Below, piece after piece: positions 1-8,937 of a DNA stretch of 64,000 bases. The notes beneath the pieces were generated by a model that ran no database searches, had not been told where the DNA came from, and saw nothing but the letters and a program-made list of their open reading frames with translations. Source of the DNA: Brevibacterium sp. CCUG 69071 (lineage in GTDB: Bacteria > Actinomycetota > Actinomycetes > Actinomycetales > Brevibacteriaceae); assembly GCF_021023135.1 (NCBI RefSeq), contig NZ_PGFV01000002.1, positions 434,001-498,000 of the forward strand, written 5' to 3'. Every line of letters begins with the position of its first letter. The first letter of the stretch is position 1. A program made the translations under genes and the position numbers.

Positions 1-1178
1 GGTGTGCGCGTCGTCGCCGAGGACAGGGAGCCGGGTTCGAAGCCCGGCCCGGAGGCGATGAACGCGCGCAACTGGGGGAGTCCGGAGCTGTCGCCGAGGC
101 CTGCGACGATGATCGTCGGTTCCGCGGCCCCGGGTTTGGCCGAAGCGCGCACCTCCTCGAGTTTCTCTCCCAGGCGTTTGTCCGCCTCGGCGACGCGGAG
201 CTCACGGTCGAAGTTGACCGGCACCGTGTAGGAGAAGTTCGGGATCGGATCGAACAGCCACGAGCGGGAGCCGATCGCGCCGAGGTCGACGAGGTCGAGG
301 CGGCAGTCGGTGGCGTTCGCGTCCTCGGTGTAGTTGCGCACGACGCCGTTCTCGTCCGCGGCCGCGTAGGCGGCACCCGGACCTTCGGCGGCGACGCAGG
401 GTTCGAGCTGGGATTGCCGACCCTGGGCGTCGGTGCCGGCGGGGACGACCTTCCCGTGCTCATCGACGAGGCGAGAGAGCATTCCGTAGTCGACGGTGTA
501 GCCGGAGCCGACGTTGGGCTCCTTGATGGCCTCGAAGTCCTCGATCTGGGCTGTCGTCGCCCCGGCCACCGAATCCGTGGGGAGATCTTCATCACCCTGG
601 GCGGCGTCCTCACCGTCCGCGACCGCCTCGGCGGGCCCGTCATCGGAGTCCAGGGGATCGTTCTCGAGGTCGGTCGAGGGGGCGCTCAGCGAGGGGCAGC
701 GGGCCGTGTTGTCCTCGTCGGCCTCCTCCGCTTCAGGGGAGGGGCCGGCCTGGGCGCGGGCTCCAGAACCCAGGGACAGCCATCCCGATCCGGGGCAGGT
801 GGCGGAGCCGATGGTGCGCACGTTGAGGTTGGCGGCGGCTCCCTCGGAGAGCAGCGCGTAGAGGTTCGGAGTGCGCACGGAGTCGATGTCGTTGATGGTC
901 AGGCCCGGTATGCCGTAGAGAATGGTCTTCCCGTCGGCCGGCCGGGAGGCGTCGTCATCGTCTGCGGACTGCCTGTCGGTCGGGGCCGGAGTCTCGGCTG
1001 CTGCCTGGGCCGCCGTCTGGGTCGGAGGCTGCTCCTGTGTCGGAGTCTGTGCGCGCGTATGTGCCTGTACGGAACTCTGCAGGGGACCGAGTCCCAGCAG
1101 CAGGAGCCCGAGGATGACACCCAGCACCATGATTCGGAATGCGGGAAGTCGTGAGGGCAAGCTGGAGAGAGGCGGCAC
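1..1178 (-). CDS. Secreted/membrane protein with alkaline-phosphatase-like features, N-terminal part (runs off window)
   Basis: The frame is open from a GTG at 1178 to the window edge (392 codons plus two bases), so the C-terminus is missing. Residues about 11-30 form one hydrophobic segment (IMVLGVILGLLLLGLG), either a signal peptide or an anchor. A Gln/Thr/Pro/Ala-rich linker follows, then a globular part starting GIPGLTINDIDSVRTPN, with a Cys in IGSATCPGSGWLSLGSGARA. This arrangement resembles large actinobacterial membrane proteins with an alkaline phosphatase/sulfatase-like extracellular domain; that is from memory, and the function is unknown. The GTG start is chosen because a TANNNT box lies exactly 6 nt upstream, as at ten other starts here. 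It is divergent from rplM. Confidence 0.6.
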   Translation of the reverse strand, partial: MPPLSSLPSRLPAFRIMVLGVILGLLLLGLGPLQSSVQAHTRAQTPTQEQPPTQTAAQAAAETPAPTDRQSADDDDASRPADGKTILYGIPGLTINDIDSVRTPNLYALLSEGAAANLNVRTIGSATCPGSGWLSLGSGARAQAGPSPEAEEADEDNTARCPSLSAPSTDLENDPLDSDDGPAEAVADGEDAAQGDEDLPTDSVAGATTAQIEDFEAIKEPNVGSGYTVDYGMLSRLVDEHGKVVPAGTDAQGRQSQLEPCVAAEGPGAAYAAADENGVVRNYTEDANATDCRLDLVDLGAIGSRSWLFDPIPNFSYTVPVNFDRELRVAEADKRLGEKLEEVRASAKPGAAEPTIIVAGLGDSSGLPQLRAFIASGPGFEPGSLSSATTRT

Positions 1179-1190
1179 AGAACAATAGTA
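1179..1190 (-). promoter_or_regulatory. -10 element of a leaderless-type promoter
   Basis: On the minus strand TACTAT (1190-1185) is followed by six bases and then the GTG at 1178. No Shine-Dalgarno sequence precedes this start. Transcription would begin at or next to the start codon. Confidence 0.45.
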
Positions 1191-1270
1191 TCGGCTCAGG
1201 TTCTCACCCGCTCTGAGGCCGCTCTGAGCGTTTGCTCCGCAGGCGAAGGTGCATGTATATTTGATTGTCG

Positions 1271-1300
1271 TTGTGTGTGTCCGTCGTGTTCCCTTACATA
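1271..1300 (+). promoter_or_regulatory. Possible rplM-rpsI promoter and leader
   Basis: TTGTGT (1271-1276) and TACATA (1295-1300) are 18 bp apart and could serve as -35 and -10 elements. A leader of about 140 nt would follow. It can fold locally: CCTCAC at 1302-1307 pairs with GTGAGG near 1325-1330. Ribosomal protein leaders are often autoregulatory, but nothing here identifies a known class. Confidence 0.3.
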
Positions 1301-1444
1301 GCCTCACGCGTTGCAGGCCCGTAGGTGAGGGGAAGCCCCGCGACAGACAGACCCGATCGAAGACAATCAGTGTCACGACCCATCTACCTCACGACTCGGT
1401 GAGCCGATGACACTGCACCAGAAGATACGAAAAGAAGGCTACTT

Positions 1445-1888
1445 TTGCGTACGTACACACCCAAGCCCGGTGACATCGAGCGCCAGTGGCACGTCGTTGA
1501 CGCCACTGACCAGGTGCTCGGTCGCCTTGCCTCGCAGGTTGCACGCCTCCTGCGCGGCAAGCACAAGACCACCTTTGCTCCTCATGTCGACACCGGTGAC
1601 TTCGTCATCATCATCAACGCCGACAAGGTTGCGTTGACCGGTGCGAAGCTCGAACAGAAGCGCGCTTACCGTCACTCGGGTTACCCGGGCGGCCTCAAAA
1701 GCGTCAACTACGCCGAGCTTCTCGCCACCAACCCCGAGCGCGCAGTCGAGAAGGCTGTCGCCGGTATGGTTCCGAAGACCCGTCTCGGACGTGCCCAGAT
1801 GCAGAAGCTGAAGGTCTACACGGGTGGAGAGCACCCGCACGCCGCTCAGAATCCGCAGCCGTACGAACTCAGCCAGGTCGCGCAGTAA
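1445..1888 (+). CDS. rplM: 50S ribosomal protein L13
   Basis: L13 is an early-assembly protein of the large ribosomal subunit. The 147-residue product has the normal family length and the expected sequence throughout, including the N-terminal [18 protein letters not shown] and the later segment [13 protein letters not shown]. The start is a TTG at 1445, preceded by an AGAAGG-type ribosome binding site about 8 nt upstream; no in-frame ATG or GTG fits the family N-terminus. rpsI follows 35 bp downstream, the near-universal L13-S9 operon, so the two are surely co-transcribed. Confidence 0.97.
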   Translation: MRTYTPKPGDIERQWHVVDATDQVLGRLASQVARLLRGKHKTTFAPHVDTGDFVIIINADKVALTGAKLEQKRAYRHSGYPGGLKSVNYAELLATNPERAVEKAVAGMVPKTRLGRAQMQKLKVYTGGEHPHAAQNPQPYELSQVAQ

Positions 1889-1923
1889 GCGCTTCCCTAG
1901 CTCAAGACATACCGAGGAGAACC

Positions 1924-2439
1924 GTGGCTGAAGAAACCACCACCGCGACAGAGACTGTCGACGAACCCATCGCAACCGAATACACCTCAGAGACTCCCGC
2001 CTCCGCCGGCCTCGGCGAAGCCACCGCTGGTGGACGCGGACAGTCGCTGACCGCTCCCGGCAACGGAGTCGGCCGTCGCAAGCAGGCAATTGCTCGCGTC
2101 CGCCTGATCCCGGGCTCCGGCGAGTGGACCATCAACGGACGCACTCTCGAAGAGTACTTCCCGAACAAGCTGCACCAGCAGCTCGTCAACGAGCCCTTCA
2201 CCCTGCTGGACCTCGAAGGACGTTTCGACGTCGTCGTGCGCATCTCCGGCGGCGGACCCTCCGGCCAGGCCGGTGCCGTCCGACTGGGCATCGCTCGCTC
2301 GCTCAATCAGATCGATGCGGAATCCAACCGCGCCGAGCTGAAGAAGGCAGGCTACCTACGCCGCGACGCCCGCGTCCCCGAGCGCAAGAAGGCCGGTCTC
2401 AAGAAGGCCCGCAAGGCACCTCAGTTCTCGAAGCGCTGA
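1924..2439 (+). CDS. rpsI: 30S ribosomal protein S9
   Basis: S9 sits in the small-subunit head and its C-terminal tail reaches the P-site tRNA. The 171-residue product has an actinobacterial N-terminal extension of about 45 residues rich in Thr, Glu and Ala, then the conserved core ([33 protein letters not shown]) and the basic tail ending KAPQFSKR. That terminal KR is the invariant tRNA-contacting end. The start is GTG at 1924 with a GAGGAGA ribosome binding site just upstream. It is the second gene of the rplM-rpsI operon, closed by a hairpin at 2517-2545. Confidence 0.97.
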   Translation: MAEETTTATETVDEPIATEYTSETPASAGLGEATAGGRGQSLTAPGNGVGRRKQAIARVRLIPGSGEWTINGRTLEEYFPNKLHQQLVNEPFTLLDLEGRFDVVVRISGGGPSGQAGAVRLGIARSLNQIDAESNRAELKKAGYLRRDARVPERKKAGLKKARKAPQFSKR

Positions 2440-2516
2440 TTTCGCTGCCCGACCGACTGCGGCTGGTCTGCCGCTGAGTCGCAGTCATCGACAGCTGCGC
2501 CCGATGAACACCGCAG

Positions 2517-2545
2517 TGCGGCCCCGATACGATTTCGGGGCCGCA
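2517..2545 (+). terminator. Intrinsic terminator after rplM-rpsI
   Basis: An 11-bp perfect GC-rich stem (TGCGGCCCCGA / TCGGGGCCGCA) encloses a 7-nt loop and is followed by TTTC. It lies 77 nt after the rpsI stop. Confidence 0.7.
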
Positions 2546-2626
2546 TTTCGCGCATTCATCCTCAATCTCCACGGCCTCGGCGTCGGCATCGACTAACATC
2601 GACCCGAGATCGACGAAAGGACTCCC

Positions 2627-3979
2627 ATGTCTCGACTCTTCGGCACTGACGGCGTGCGCGGACTGGCTAACCGCGACATCTCCGCGAAACTCGCCCTCCA
2701 GCTCTCGGTAGCGGGCTCTCGGGTGCTCAGCCGCAATTGGTCCGGCGAGAAGCGGCCCTTCGCCGTCGTCGGTCGTGACACCCGAGTCTCCGGCGAGTTC
2801 CTCTCGGCCGCGATCAGTGCAGGGATCGCCTCGGCGGGTGTCGATGTCCTCGATGCGGGAATGCTCCCGACCCCCGGCATCGCCAGCGTCGTCAAGGACA
2901 CCGGCGCGGCCTTCGGCGTCGTCATCTCCGCCTCCCACAACCCGATGCCGGACAACGGCATCAAGTTCTTCGCAGCCGGGGGCACCAAGCTCGACGATGC
3001 CGTTGAGGATGAGATCCTGGCCGTCCTCGATGAGGACTGGGAACGACCCACCGGCGCCGCTGTCGGTCGGATCGCCCGCTACCCGGCGGCCGCCGACGAA
3101 TACACCGAGCAGCTTGTGCGCTCCCTCGATGCTGAGGGAACCCGTCCGCTCTCGGGCCTCAAGGTCGTCGTCGATTGCGCCCACGGCGCGGCCTCGATCG
3201 TCGGCCCGGCCGCACTGCGTCAGGCCGGAGCCGAAGTCATCGTCTCCGCCGCCGAACCCGATGGCTTCAACATCAACGACGGGGTCGGATCGACCCACCT
3301 CGAACCCCTGCAGCGCCTCGTCGTCGAGACGCAGTCCGACCTGGGTGTGGCCTTCGACGGAGATGCCGACCGCTGCCTGGCCGTGGACTCCCTGGGGCGT
3401 GTGATCAACGGCGACCAGCTGATGGGGATTCTCGCGATCGGGCTCAAGGAGCTCGGCGAGCTCAAAGGCAACACCCTTGTGACCACGGTGATGTCGAACA
3501 TCGGGCTCAAGCAGGCCATGGACCGGTACTCGATCGAGACCGTGCAGACCTCGGTCGGTGACCGGTACGTGCTCGAGCGGATGCTCGCCGACGGCTATGT
3601 CCTCGGTGGGGAGCAGTCGGGGCATGTGCTCATGCTCGACCATGGGAGCACCGGCGACGGAGTGCAGACCGCGCTGCACCTGATGAAGCGGATGGCCGAT
3701 GCGAAGCGGACCCTGGCCGATCTCGCCGCCGAGATCCCGCAGCTGCCGCAGGCCCTGGTCAACGTCAAAGGCGTCGACAAGAACAACGTCTCCCACCCCG
3801 AGGTGGCCGCCGAGGTCACCGCGGTCGAGACCGAGCTCGCCGGCTCCGGTCGCGTGCTGCTGCGGGCCTCGGGAACCGAACCGCTCATCCGCGTGATGGT
3901 CGAGGCCGAGACCGAGGACGCCGCCCAGGCCCAGGCCGAACGCCTCGCCGCCACCGTCAAGGAGCACCTCGCGCTGTAG
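2627..3979 (+). CDS. glmM: Phosphoglucosamine mutase
   Basis: GlmM converts glucosamine 6-phosphate to glucosamine 1-phosphate, the step after GlmS on the way to UDP-GlcNAc and peptidoglycan. The 450-residue length is typical. Active-site landmarks are all present: the phosphoserine loop SASHNP at 101-106 (catalytic Ser103), the Mg-binding DGDADR at 244-249, the sugar-binding GGEQSGH at about 327-333, and the C-terminal phosphate-binding RASGTEPLIR. The ATG at 2627 has an AAAGGA ribosome binding site. Position after rplM-rpsI is the usual actinobacterial order; glmS follows 6.2 kb later. Confidence 0.96.
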   Translation: MSRLFGTDGVRGLANRDISAKLALQLSVAGSRVLSRNWSGEKRPFAVVGRDTRVSGEFLSAAISAGIASAGVDVLDAGMLPTPGIASVVKDTGAAFGVVISASHNPMPDNGIKFFAAGGTKLDDAVEDEILAVLDEDWERPTGAAVGRIARYPAAADEYTEQLVRSLDAEGTRPLSGLKVVVDCAHGAASIVGPAALRQAGAEVIVSAAEPDGFNINDGVGSTHLEPLQRLVVETQSDLGVAFDGDADRCLAVDSLGRVINGDQLMGILAIGLKELGELKGNTLVTTVMSNIGLKQAMDRYSIETVQTSVGDRYVLERMLADGYVLGGEQSGHVLMLDHGSTGDGVQTALHLMKRMADAKRTLADLAAEIPQLPQALVNVKGVDKNNVSHPEVAAEVTAVETELAGSGRVLLRASGTEPLIRVMVEAETEDAAQAQAERLAATVKEHLAL

Positions 3980-4338
3980 GGTCCGCGGGGTGGTCCGCCG
4001 TTCGGGTTCGTAGACCCGGCGCGGTTGCCCGTTCCCACTCGAGACGGCCACAGCGCTCGGCTCTGCAACCCTTGCGAGGCGCCCGCAGCGCTCGATCAAT
4101 GCGAAGCTCGAAAAAGTCGTCACCAGTGACGACTTTTTCGAGATTTGTGCTGACTGAGCGACGAACTCTTCGACGGCGTGTTGATTCTCAACTTTTGCGT
4201 TGCTTCTCGGCTAGGTTCGGCGCCTTCGCGGCTCGACACGAAGCGCATCCGCGCGGCCTGTGACCTGAAGTGGCCACTTTTCCACAGCCCCGTTTCTCAC
4301 CCTTGCCGAGGGTCGCCTCCAACGAGCATGCTTGGCGC
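3980..4338. other. Intergenic region with a perfect palindrome, no gene seen
   Basis: No convincing coding frame. It contains the 36-nt palindrome at 4107-4142 and, just before it, a 16-mer (4090-4105, GCTCGATCAATGCGAA) that recurs with one change at 7524-7539 in another intergenic region. The shared 16-mer may be a remnant of a dispersed repeat. Confidence 0.5.
4107..4142. repeat. Perfect 17-bp inverted repeat with a 2-nt centre
   Basis: The arms CTCGAAAAAGTCGTCAC and GTGACGACTTTTTCGAG are perfectly complementary around CA. The right arm carries a T5 run. It could act as a bidirectional terminator after glmM (stop at 3979), or be a protein-binding or cruciform site. The distance from glmM (127 nt) is long for a terminator. 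Confidence 0.6.
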
Positions 4339-5316
4339 ATGTTCACATGCCTGACTTCCGCCGAACTCAGGGCCGCCGGACTGAGTTCGTAACAGGTGAA
4401 TCTGGCCGGGCGGTGCTGTCTGCGCAGAGTCCGCCGAGGTGTCTACGTCGTCACGAAAGTCTGTGAGGATCCAGCGCATCGCTTCGTGTCGAGGGTCGCC
4501 GCGGCACCGACGACAGACCTTCCGAGAGAATCGTCTGGAATGCGCAAGCGAGGCGAAGACCTACGGATTCTCGTGAGGTCGTATGTCGGCGATCTGCCGC
4601 CCGGCGCTACGTTCTCCCACCGCAGTGCGCTGATCGTCCACGGTCTGCCGATTCCCTACTTCGAGAACGGCGAAGCCCTTCGCGTCGAGGTGATGCATCC
4701 GGGATGTGGCGTGCGACGGCGAGCCATCCACATCAGAAAAAGGTCGCTTGGTGACGACGAAGTGACCGAGGTCGAGAGCATCCGCGTCACCTCGCTGCTG
4801 AGGACTCTCTTCGACCTCGCGCGCGACAGTCCGCTGGCATTCGCCGTTGCCGTCGTGGACACGGCGATTCGTCGATCTCTCATAACGGTAGACGAATTGG
4901 AGGAGTTCTGTTCCGGTCGTGCGATCAGGACACGCGGCGCACGGGTTCGAAGAGTGCTCGACACTGTCGACGGGCGGCGCGAATCCGTGGCCGAGTCGAT
5001 CAGCGCCGTGTGCTTCCTCGAGTACTCCGTTCCAGGATTCGAACCGCAGGTCGAGATACGTGACGAGAACGGCAACTTCGTCGCACGGACCGATTTCGCG
5101 AATGAGGGAGCTCGGGTGATCGCGGAATTCGACGGCGCAGGAAAGTACTATCTGGAGGGAACCGATCCGAAGGAGGCGTTCGAGCTCGAACGGAAGCGCG
5201 AATACCTTCTCCGCAATCTGGGCTATATGGTCTTCCGCCTCACCTGGGCGGACCTTTTTCGGGCCGATCTCTCTCTGCGCATCAGGGCAGCTGTCGCGCA
5301 ACGGGCGAAGCGGTGA
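4339..5316 (+). pseudogene. AbiEi-like / DUF559-like protein gene interrupted by an in-frame TAA
   Basis: From an ATG at 4339 the frame reads MFTCLTSAELRAAGLSS, then TAA at 4390-4392, then QVNLAGRCCLRRVRRGVYV in the same frame on to a stop at 5316. Together the two pieces restore the winged-helix N-terminus typical of AbiEi-type antitoxin-like proteins of actinobacteria. The C-terminal part (VIAEFDGAGKYY, ERKREYLLRNLGY, FRLTWADL) resembles the restriction-endonuclease-like fold in these proteins. The downstream piece could still be translated from the GTG at 4396 (306 residues), losing the first helices. No partner toxin gene is adjacent. Either a recent nonsense mutation or a sequence error; the remainder is undamaged. 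Confidence 0.6.
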
Positions 5317-5412
5317 GTCTGAGCGCAGATCGCCGGCACGCAGGAACACGAGCTCGCACGAACGTCATCACCGTCACCGAGGCGGAGGAAATAGAAACGC
5401 CAGCCAAACAGT

Positions 5413-5425
5413 TGCACTGAGTGCA
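5413..5425. promoter_or_regulatory. Possible operator upstream of the ABC exporter
   Basis: TGCACT-G-AGTGCA is a perfect 6-bp inverted repeat about 105 nt before the exporter start, the size of a small dimeric repressor site. No regulator gene is adjacent. Confidence 0.25.
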
Positions 5426-5527
5426 CAGTTTGAATCTCCCACAGGAGGCGATGCGCCTTCGCCCGGCACCCCGCAACAGTGATCCCTGCGCGGCAGAGGT
5501 GGACCGGGCAGCAGAAAGAGGCCGACC

Positions 5528-7390
5528 ATGAGTCTGCAAGCAGCCCATAGAGTGATGCGCACCTCGGTGACCAGTCAGAAGACTCCACAGACAGCGATCC
5601 AGCCGGGAACCTACCGCCGGATCGCCTCATACGCATCCAGACACAAGAAGAAGCTCGCTGTCTTCCTCACCCTCTCGGTCGGCTCGGCCGGAATCGGTGT
5701 GCTCAACCCGGTGCTCGCCGGTGACGTGGTCAACGCCATCACCGGCGGCGGACCTGTCGCCACCGTCGTGTGGCTGGCCGTGGCGATCGGGGCGCTGGCG
5801 ATCGCCGATGCCGGGATCAGCATCTCCAACCGGTACCTGTCCTCTCAGATCGGGGAGGGCCTCATCTTCGACCTGCGCACCGCGGTCTACGACCACGTGC
5901 AGTCGATGCCGATCGCCTTCTTCAACCGAACCCGCACCGGTGCGCTGGTCTCTCGTCTCAACACGGATGTTATCGGCGCCCAGCGGGCCTTCTCCAACAC
6001 GCTCTCGGGCATCGTGTCGAACTTCGTCTCCCTGGTCCTGACCGTAGGAGTGATGGTCACCATCTCCTGGCAGGTCACCGTCATGTCGATCCTGCTGCTG
6101 CCGCTGTTCATCATCCCCACGAAGATGCTCAGCGGCAAGCTCGCCTCCCTCCAGTTCCAAGCCGCCGACAACAGTGCAAACATGTCGACGCGGATGACGG
6201 AGAGGTTCTCCGCAGGAGGCGCGACGCTGGTCAAACTCTTCGGCAACCCGAAGACGGAGAACGATGAGTTCTCGGATCGGGCGGCCCAGGTCCGCGACAT
6301 CGGCGTCAAGGTTGCGATGCTGCAGTCGACCTTCGTCTCCTCACTGACACTGGTGTCGGCCCTGGCCCTCGCGCTGGTCTACGGTATCGGCGGTGCCCAA
6401 GCGGTGCTCGGCCACCTCAACGCCGGACAGGTCGTCACTTTGGCTCTGCTGCTCACCCGTCTCTACACCCCGCTGACGATGCTGGCCAATGCGCGCCTGG
6501 ACATCATGAGTGCCGTCGTCAGCTTCCAGCGCGTGTTCGAGATACTCGACCTCGTGCCCCTGATCAAGGAGCCGAAGACGCCGAAGGCCCTGCCCCGAGG
6601 CGGACTCGACGTGAAGTTCACAGGTGTCGACTTCGCGTACCCGAGCGCCGAGCAGGTCAGCCTCGCGAGCCTCGAGGACGTCTCGGTCCTCGATTCGAGG
6701 GGAGGGGACGAGGTCCTGCATTCGCTCGACTTCACGATTCCCGCTGGGCAGACGGTCGCCCTCGTCGGGTCATCCGGAGCCGGCAAATCGACGATCGCCT
6801 CGCTGCTGCCCAGACTCTATGACGTCACCTCGGGGTCGATCACGATCGGCGGAGTCGACGTCCGGGACCTCAGCTTCGAGACTCTCCGGAAGAACGTCGG
6901 AGTAGTCACTCAGGACGGGCACGTCTTCCACGAGTCCATCCGCGCGAACCTGGCTCTGGCGAAGCCTGAGGCCACCGATGCGCAGATGATCGATGCGCTC
7001 GAGCGGGCCCGGCTGCATGATGTCATCGCGGGCCTTCCCGATGGACTCGACACCGTCGTCGGTGAGCGCGGTTACCGCCTCTCCGGGGGAGAGCGCCAGC
7101 GACTGACGATCGCCAGGATGCTGTTGGCCGCCCCGGAGATCGTGGTTCTCGACGAGGCCACCTCGGCGCTGGATTCGACGAACGAAGCCGCCATCCAACA
7201 GGCATTGGCGCAGGCGATGAGCGGGCGCACGGCACTGGTCATCGCGCACCGACTCTCGACGATCCGGCAGGCCGATGCGATCCTCGTCGTCGAGGCCGGC
7301 CGCATCGTCGAATCGGGCACCCATGAGGAGCTCGTCGCACGGGGCGGGCGCTACGCCGAGCTCTACGCCACTCAGTTCTCAGCGAGCTGA
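5528..7390 (+). CDS. ABC exporter, fused membrane and ATPase domains
   Basis: A half-size ABC exporter of 620 residues expected to act as a dimer in the cytoplasmic membrane; the substrate is unknown (drug, lipid or peptide). Residues about 40-330 hold the six-helix transmembrane domain. The nucleotide-binding domain follows, with Walker A GSSGAGKS (about 405-412), signature LSGGERQR, Walker B IVVLDEATSALD and the switch His in VIAHRLST. A short insertion (SLASLEDVSVLDSRGGDE) sits before the first strand of the ATPase domain. The start is ATG at 5528 with AGAGG upstream. It stands alone, flanked by accessory genes. Confidence 0.88.
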   Translation: MSLQAAHRVMRTSVTSQKTPQTAIQPGTYRRIASYASRHKKKLAVFLTLSVGSAGIGVLNPVLAGDVVNAITGGGPVATVVWLAVAIGALAIADAGISISNRYLSSQIGEGLIFDLRTAVYDHVQSMPIAFFNRTRTGALVSRLNTDVIGAQRAFSNTLSGIVSNFVSLVLTVGVMVTISWQVTVMSILLLPLFIIPTKMLSGKLASLQFQAADNSANMSTRMTERFSAGGATLVKLFGNPKTENDEFSDRAAQVRDIGVKVAMLQSTFVSSLTLVSALALALVYGIGGAQAVLGHLNAGQVVTLALLLTRLYTPLTMLANARLDIMSAVVSFQRVFEILDLVPLIKEPKTPKALPRGGLDVKFTGVDFAYPSAEQVSLASLEDVSVLDSRGGDEVLHSLDFTIPAGQTVALVGSSGAGKSTIASLLPRLYDVTSGSITIGGVDVRDLSFETLRKNVGVVTQDGHVFHESIRANLALAKPEATDAQMIDALERARLHDVIAGLPDGLDTVVGERGYRLSGGERQRLTIARMLLAAPEIVVLDEATSALDSTNEAAIQQALAQAMSGRTALVIAHRLSTIRQADAILVVEAGRIVESGTHEELVARGGRYAELYATQFSAS

Positions 7391-7597
7391 GGCCCCGGGG
7401 CTCACGTGCGGAGCGGCCCGGCAGCTCGCAGCCGGGTCGGGTTGGGCCGCTCCGGCTGGGGCGCGACGGGGCGCTCCGGGCTGAACGGTGTCGGTGATCT
7501 CGCTGCGGCGTTGCCCCGAGGGTGCTCGATCAACGCGAAAGCGCAACATCAACGCTGCGGCGACTTTTCTCGGCCGTCCTGCAACGCGAAGCTCAGC

Positions 7598-8929
7598 TCA
7601 GCTCATCGCCGAACCAGACCCGGAAGCCCCCAGGCGCCGAGGCGGTCGGACCACTCCGAAGACGAGCATTCCGATCAGGGGCAGCAGGGGCCAGATCCAG
7701 GTGACGCCGTTCGCGCCGACCATGCCGACATCGGCCATCACTGCCAGGCCCGCGCAGATCGTCGCCGAGGCGGCGATCGGCATCCACACCGGAGGTGCCG
7801 CACGCTCATCGGCGGCGGGGGATTCGAACCGTCCGAAGATGAGCACGAGCACCCCGGTGATCGCCAGCAGCACGAGCGCCCACAGCGGCCGGGTCAGCCA
7901 CCACACTCCGCTCAGCGGAGTCGGCAGGAGCGCATCGGCTCCGAGATCGATGAGCACATGGGCGAGCAGTGTCAGGGCGGTGAGATGCCAGAGGAACCAG
8001 GTCATGATCCGCTGGTTGACCATGACGGTGAGCAGCCACAGGGCCGGCCACCGCAGCAGTCGGGCGAGCGGCCGCTGCAGCATAAGCACGATGCCGGCCT
8101 GCGTCATCCCGAGGAACGCCATGGTCACCCGAGTCGGACTCGAATTCGAGATCGCATCCGTGCCCGCGGTGATCATCGAGACCGGATAGGGCCCGAAGCC
8201 GACGAGCAGCCCCAGTCCGAGCGCCCCGATGGCGAAGAGCAGCAGGCAGCGTCGCAAACTCGTCAGGCGTCCGTCGAGCCAGGCGTAGCCGAACTGGTGG
8301 AAGCTCGCCCACACGAGCAGGTAGTTCGGATAGCCCAGCAGCGGACTCTCGGTGAGAATGCTCAGGGCATCGATGGCACCGGCCGCTCCGATGCCGACCA
8401 CGATCGACCACCAGCCCCACTTCTCCCACAGCACGAGGCAGCCGGGAGCGACGATGACGACGAGCAGATAGGCGGCGAGGAACCAGGTCGGGACCAGGGC
8501 CATCTGCGAGGCCAGCTGCACCGCGGACGGCGCGGCACCGGCGGCCAGGGCGATGACGCAGGTGACCAGCCAGGTCAGAAGCAACGGGATGAGCGGCAGG
8601 CCCAGCCGACGCAGACGCGTGCGCAGCCACTGAGCATAGCCGAGCTGCTTGCGTCTGGCCGAGCGCCAGGACAGGGCATTCGAGTAGCCGCCGACGAGGA
8701 AGAAGATCGGCATCACCTGGAACACCCAGGTCAGCGGGTGCGTCCACCGGGCCTCATCGAGGAGCCCGTGAGGTTCGATGCCGCCGGCGGCGCTGACGGC
8801 GATGATCGTCCAATGTCCGAGCACGACGACGGTGATCGCGGCGGCTCGGAGGAAGTCGACCTCACGGCTGCGGAACTCGGGGGTGGCCTCATCGACCTTG
8901 CGGGCCTGGGCGAGGAAGGACTGGGGCAT
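7598..8929 (-). CDS. Membrane acyltransferase, acyltransferase-3 type
   Basis: A 443-residue polytopic membrane protein with about ten or more hydrophobic segments. Its N-terminus (EVDFLRAAAITVVVLGHW) carries the Arg and His typical of acyltransferase-3 proteins, which move acyl groups onto sugars, peptidoglycan or lipids; IMTWFLWHLTALTLL near the C-terminal half is also characteristic. The acceptor cannot be told from sequence. The start is ATG at 8929, 8 nt after the coaA stop, so coaA and this gene probably form one transcript. The frame stays open further upstream inside coaA, which I attribute to base composition. Confidence 0.75.
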   Translation of the reverse strand: MPQSFLAQARKVDEATPEFRSREVDFLRAAAITVVVLGHWTIIAVSAAGGIEPHGLLDEARWTHPLTWVFQVMPIFFLVGGYSNALSWRSARRKQLGYAQWLRTRLRRLGLPLIPLLLTWLVTCVIALAAGAAPSAVQLASQMALVPTWFLAAYLLVVIVAPGCLVLWEKWGWWSIVVGIGAAGAIDALSILTESPLLGYPNYLLVWASFHQFGYAWLDGRLTSLRRCLLLFAIGALGLGLLVGFGPYPVSMITAGTDAISNSSPTRVTMAFLGMTQAGIVLMLQRPLARLLRWPALWLLTVMVNQRIMTWFLWHLTALTLLAHVLIDLGADALLPTPLSGVWWLTRPLWALVLLAITGVLVLIFGRFESPAADERAAPPVWMPIAASATICAGLAVMADVGMVGANGVTWIWPLLPLIGMLVFGVVRPPRRLGASGSGSAMS

Positions 8930-8937
8930 CGGCAGGC

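Noticed and set aside
414..1154. Long plus-strand open frame opposite the first gene
   Set aside because: Low-complexity Gly/Arg/Val product with no ribosome binding site; the minus strand has a signal peptide, a linker, a promoter and a sensible domain.
1300..1444. Known L13 leader RNA
   Set aside because: Some local pairing is visible but it does not match any leader class I can recall, so it is only noted with the promoter.
2399..4123. 574-codon minus-strand open frame
   Set aside because: Antisense to glmM and the end of rpsI; no recognisable motif.
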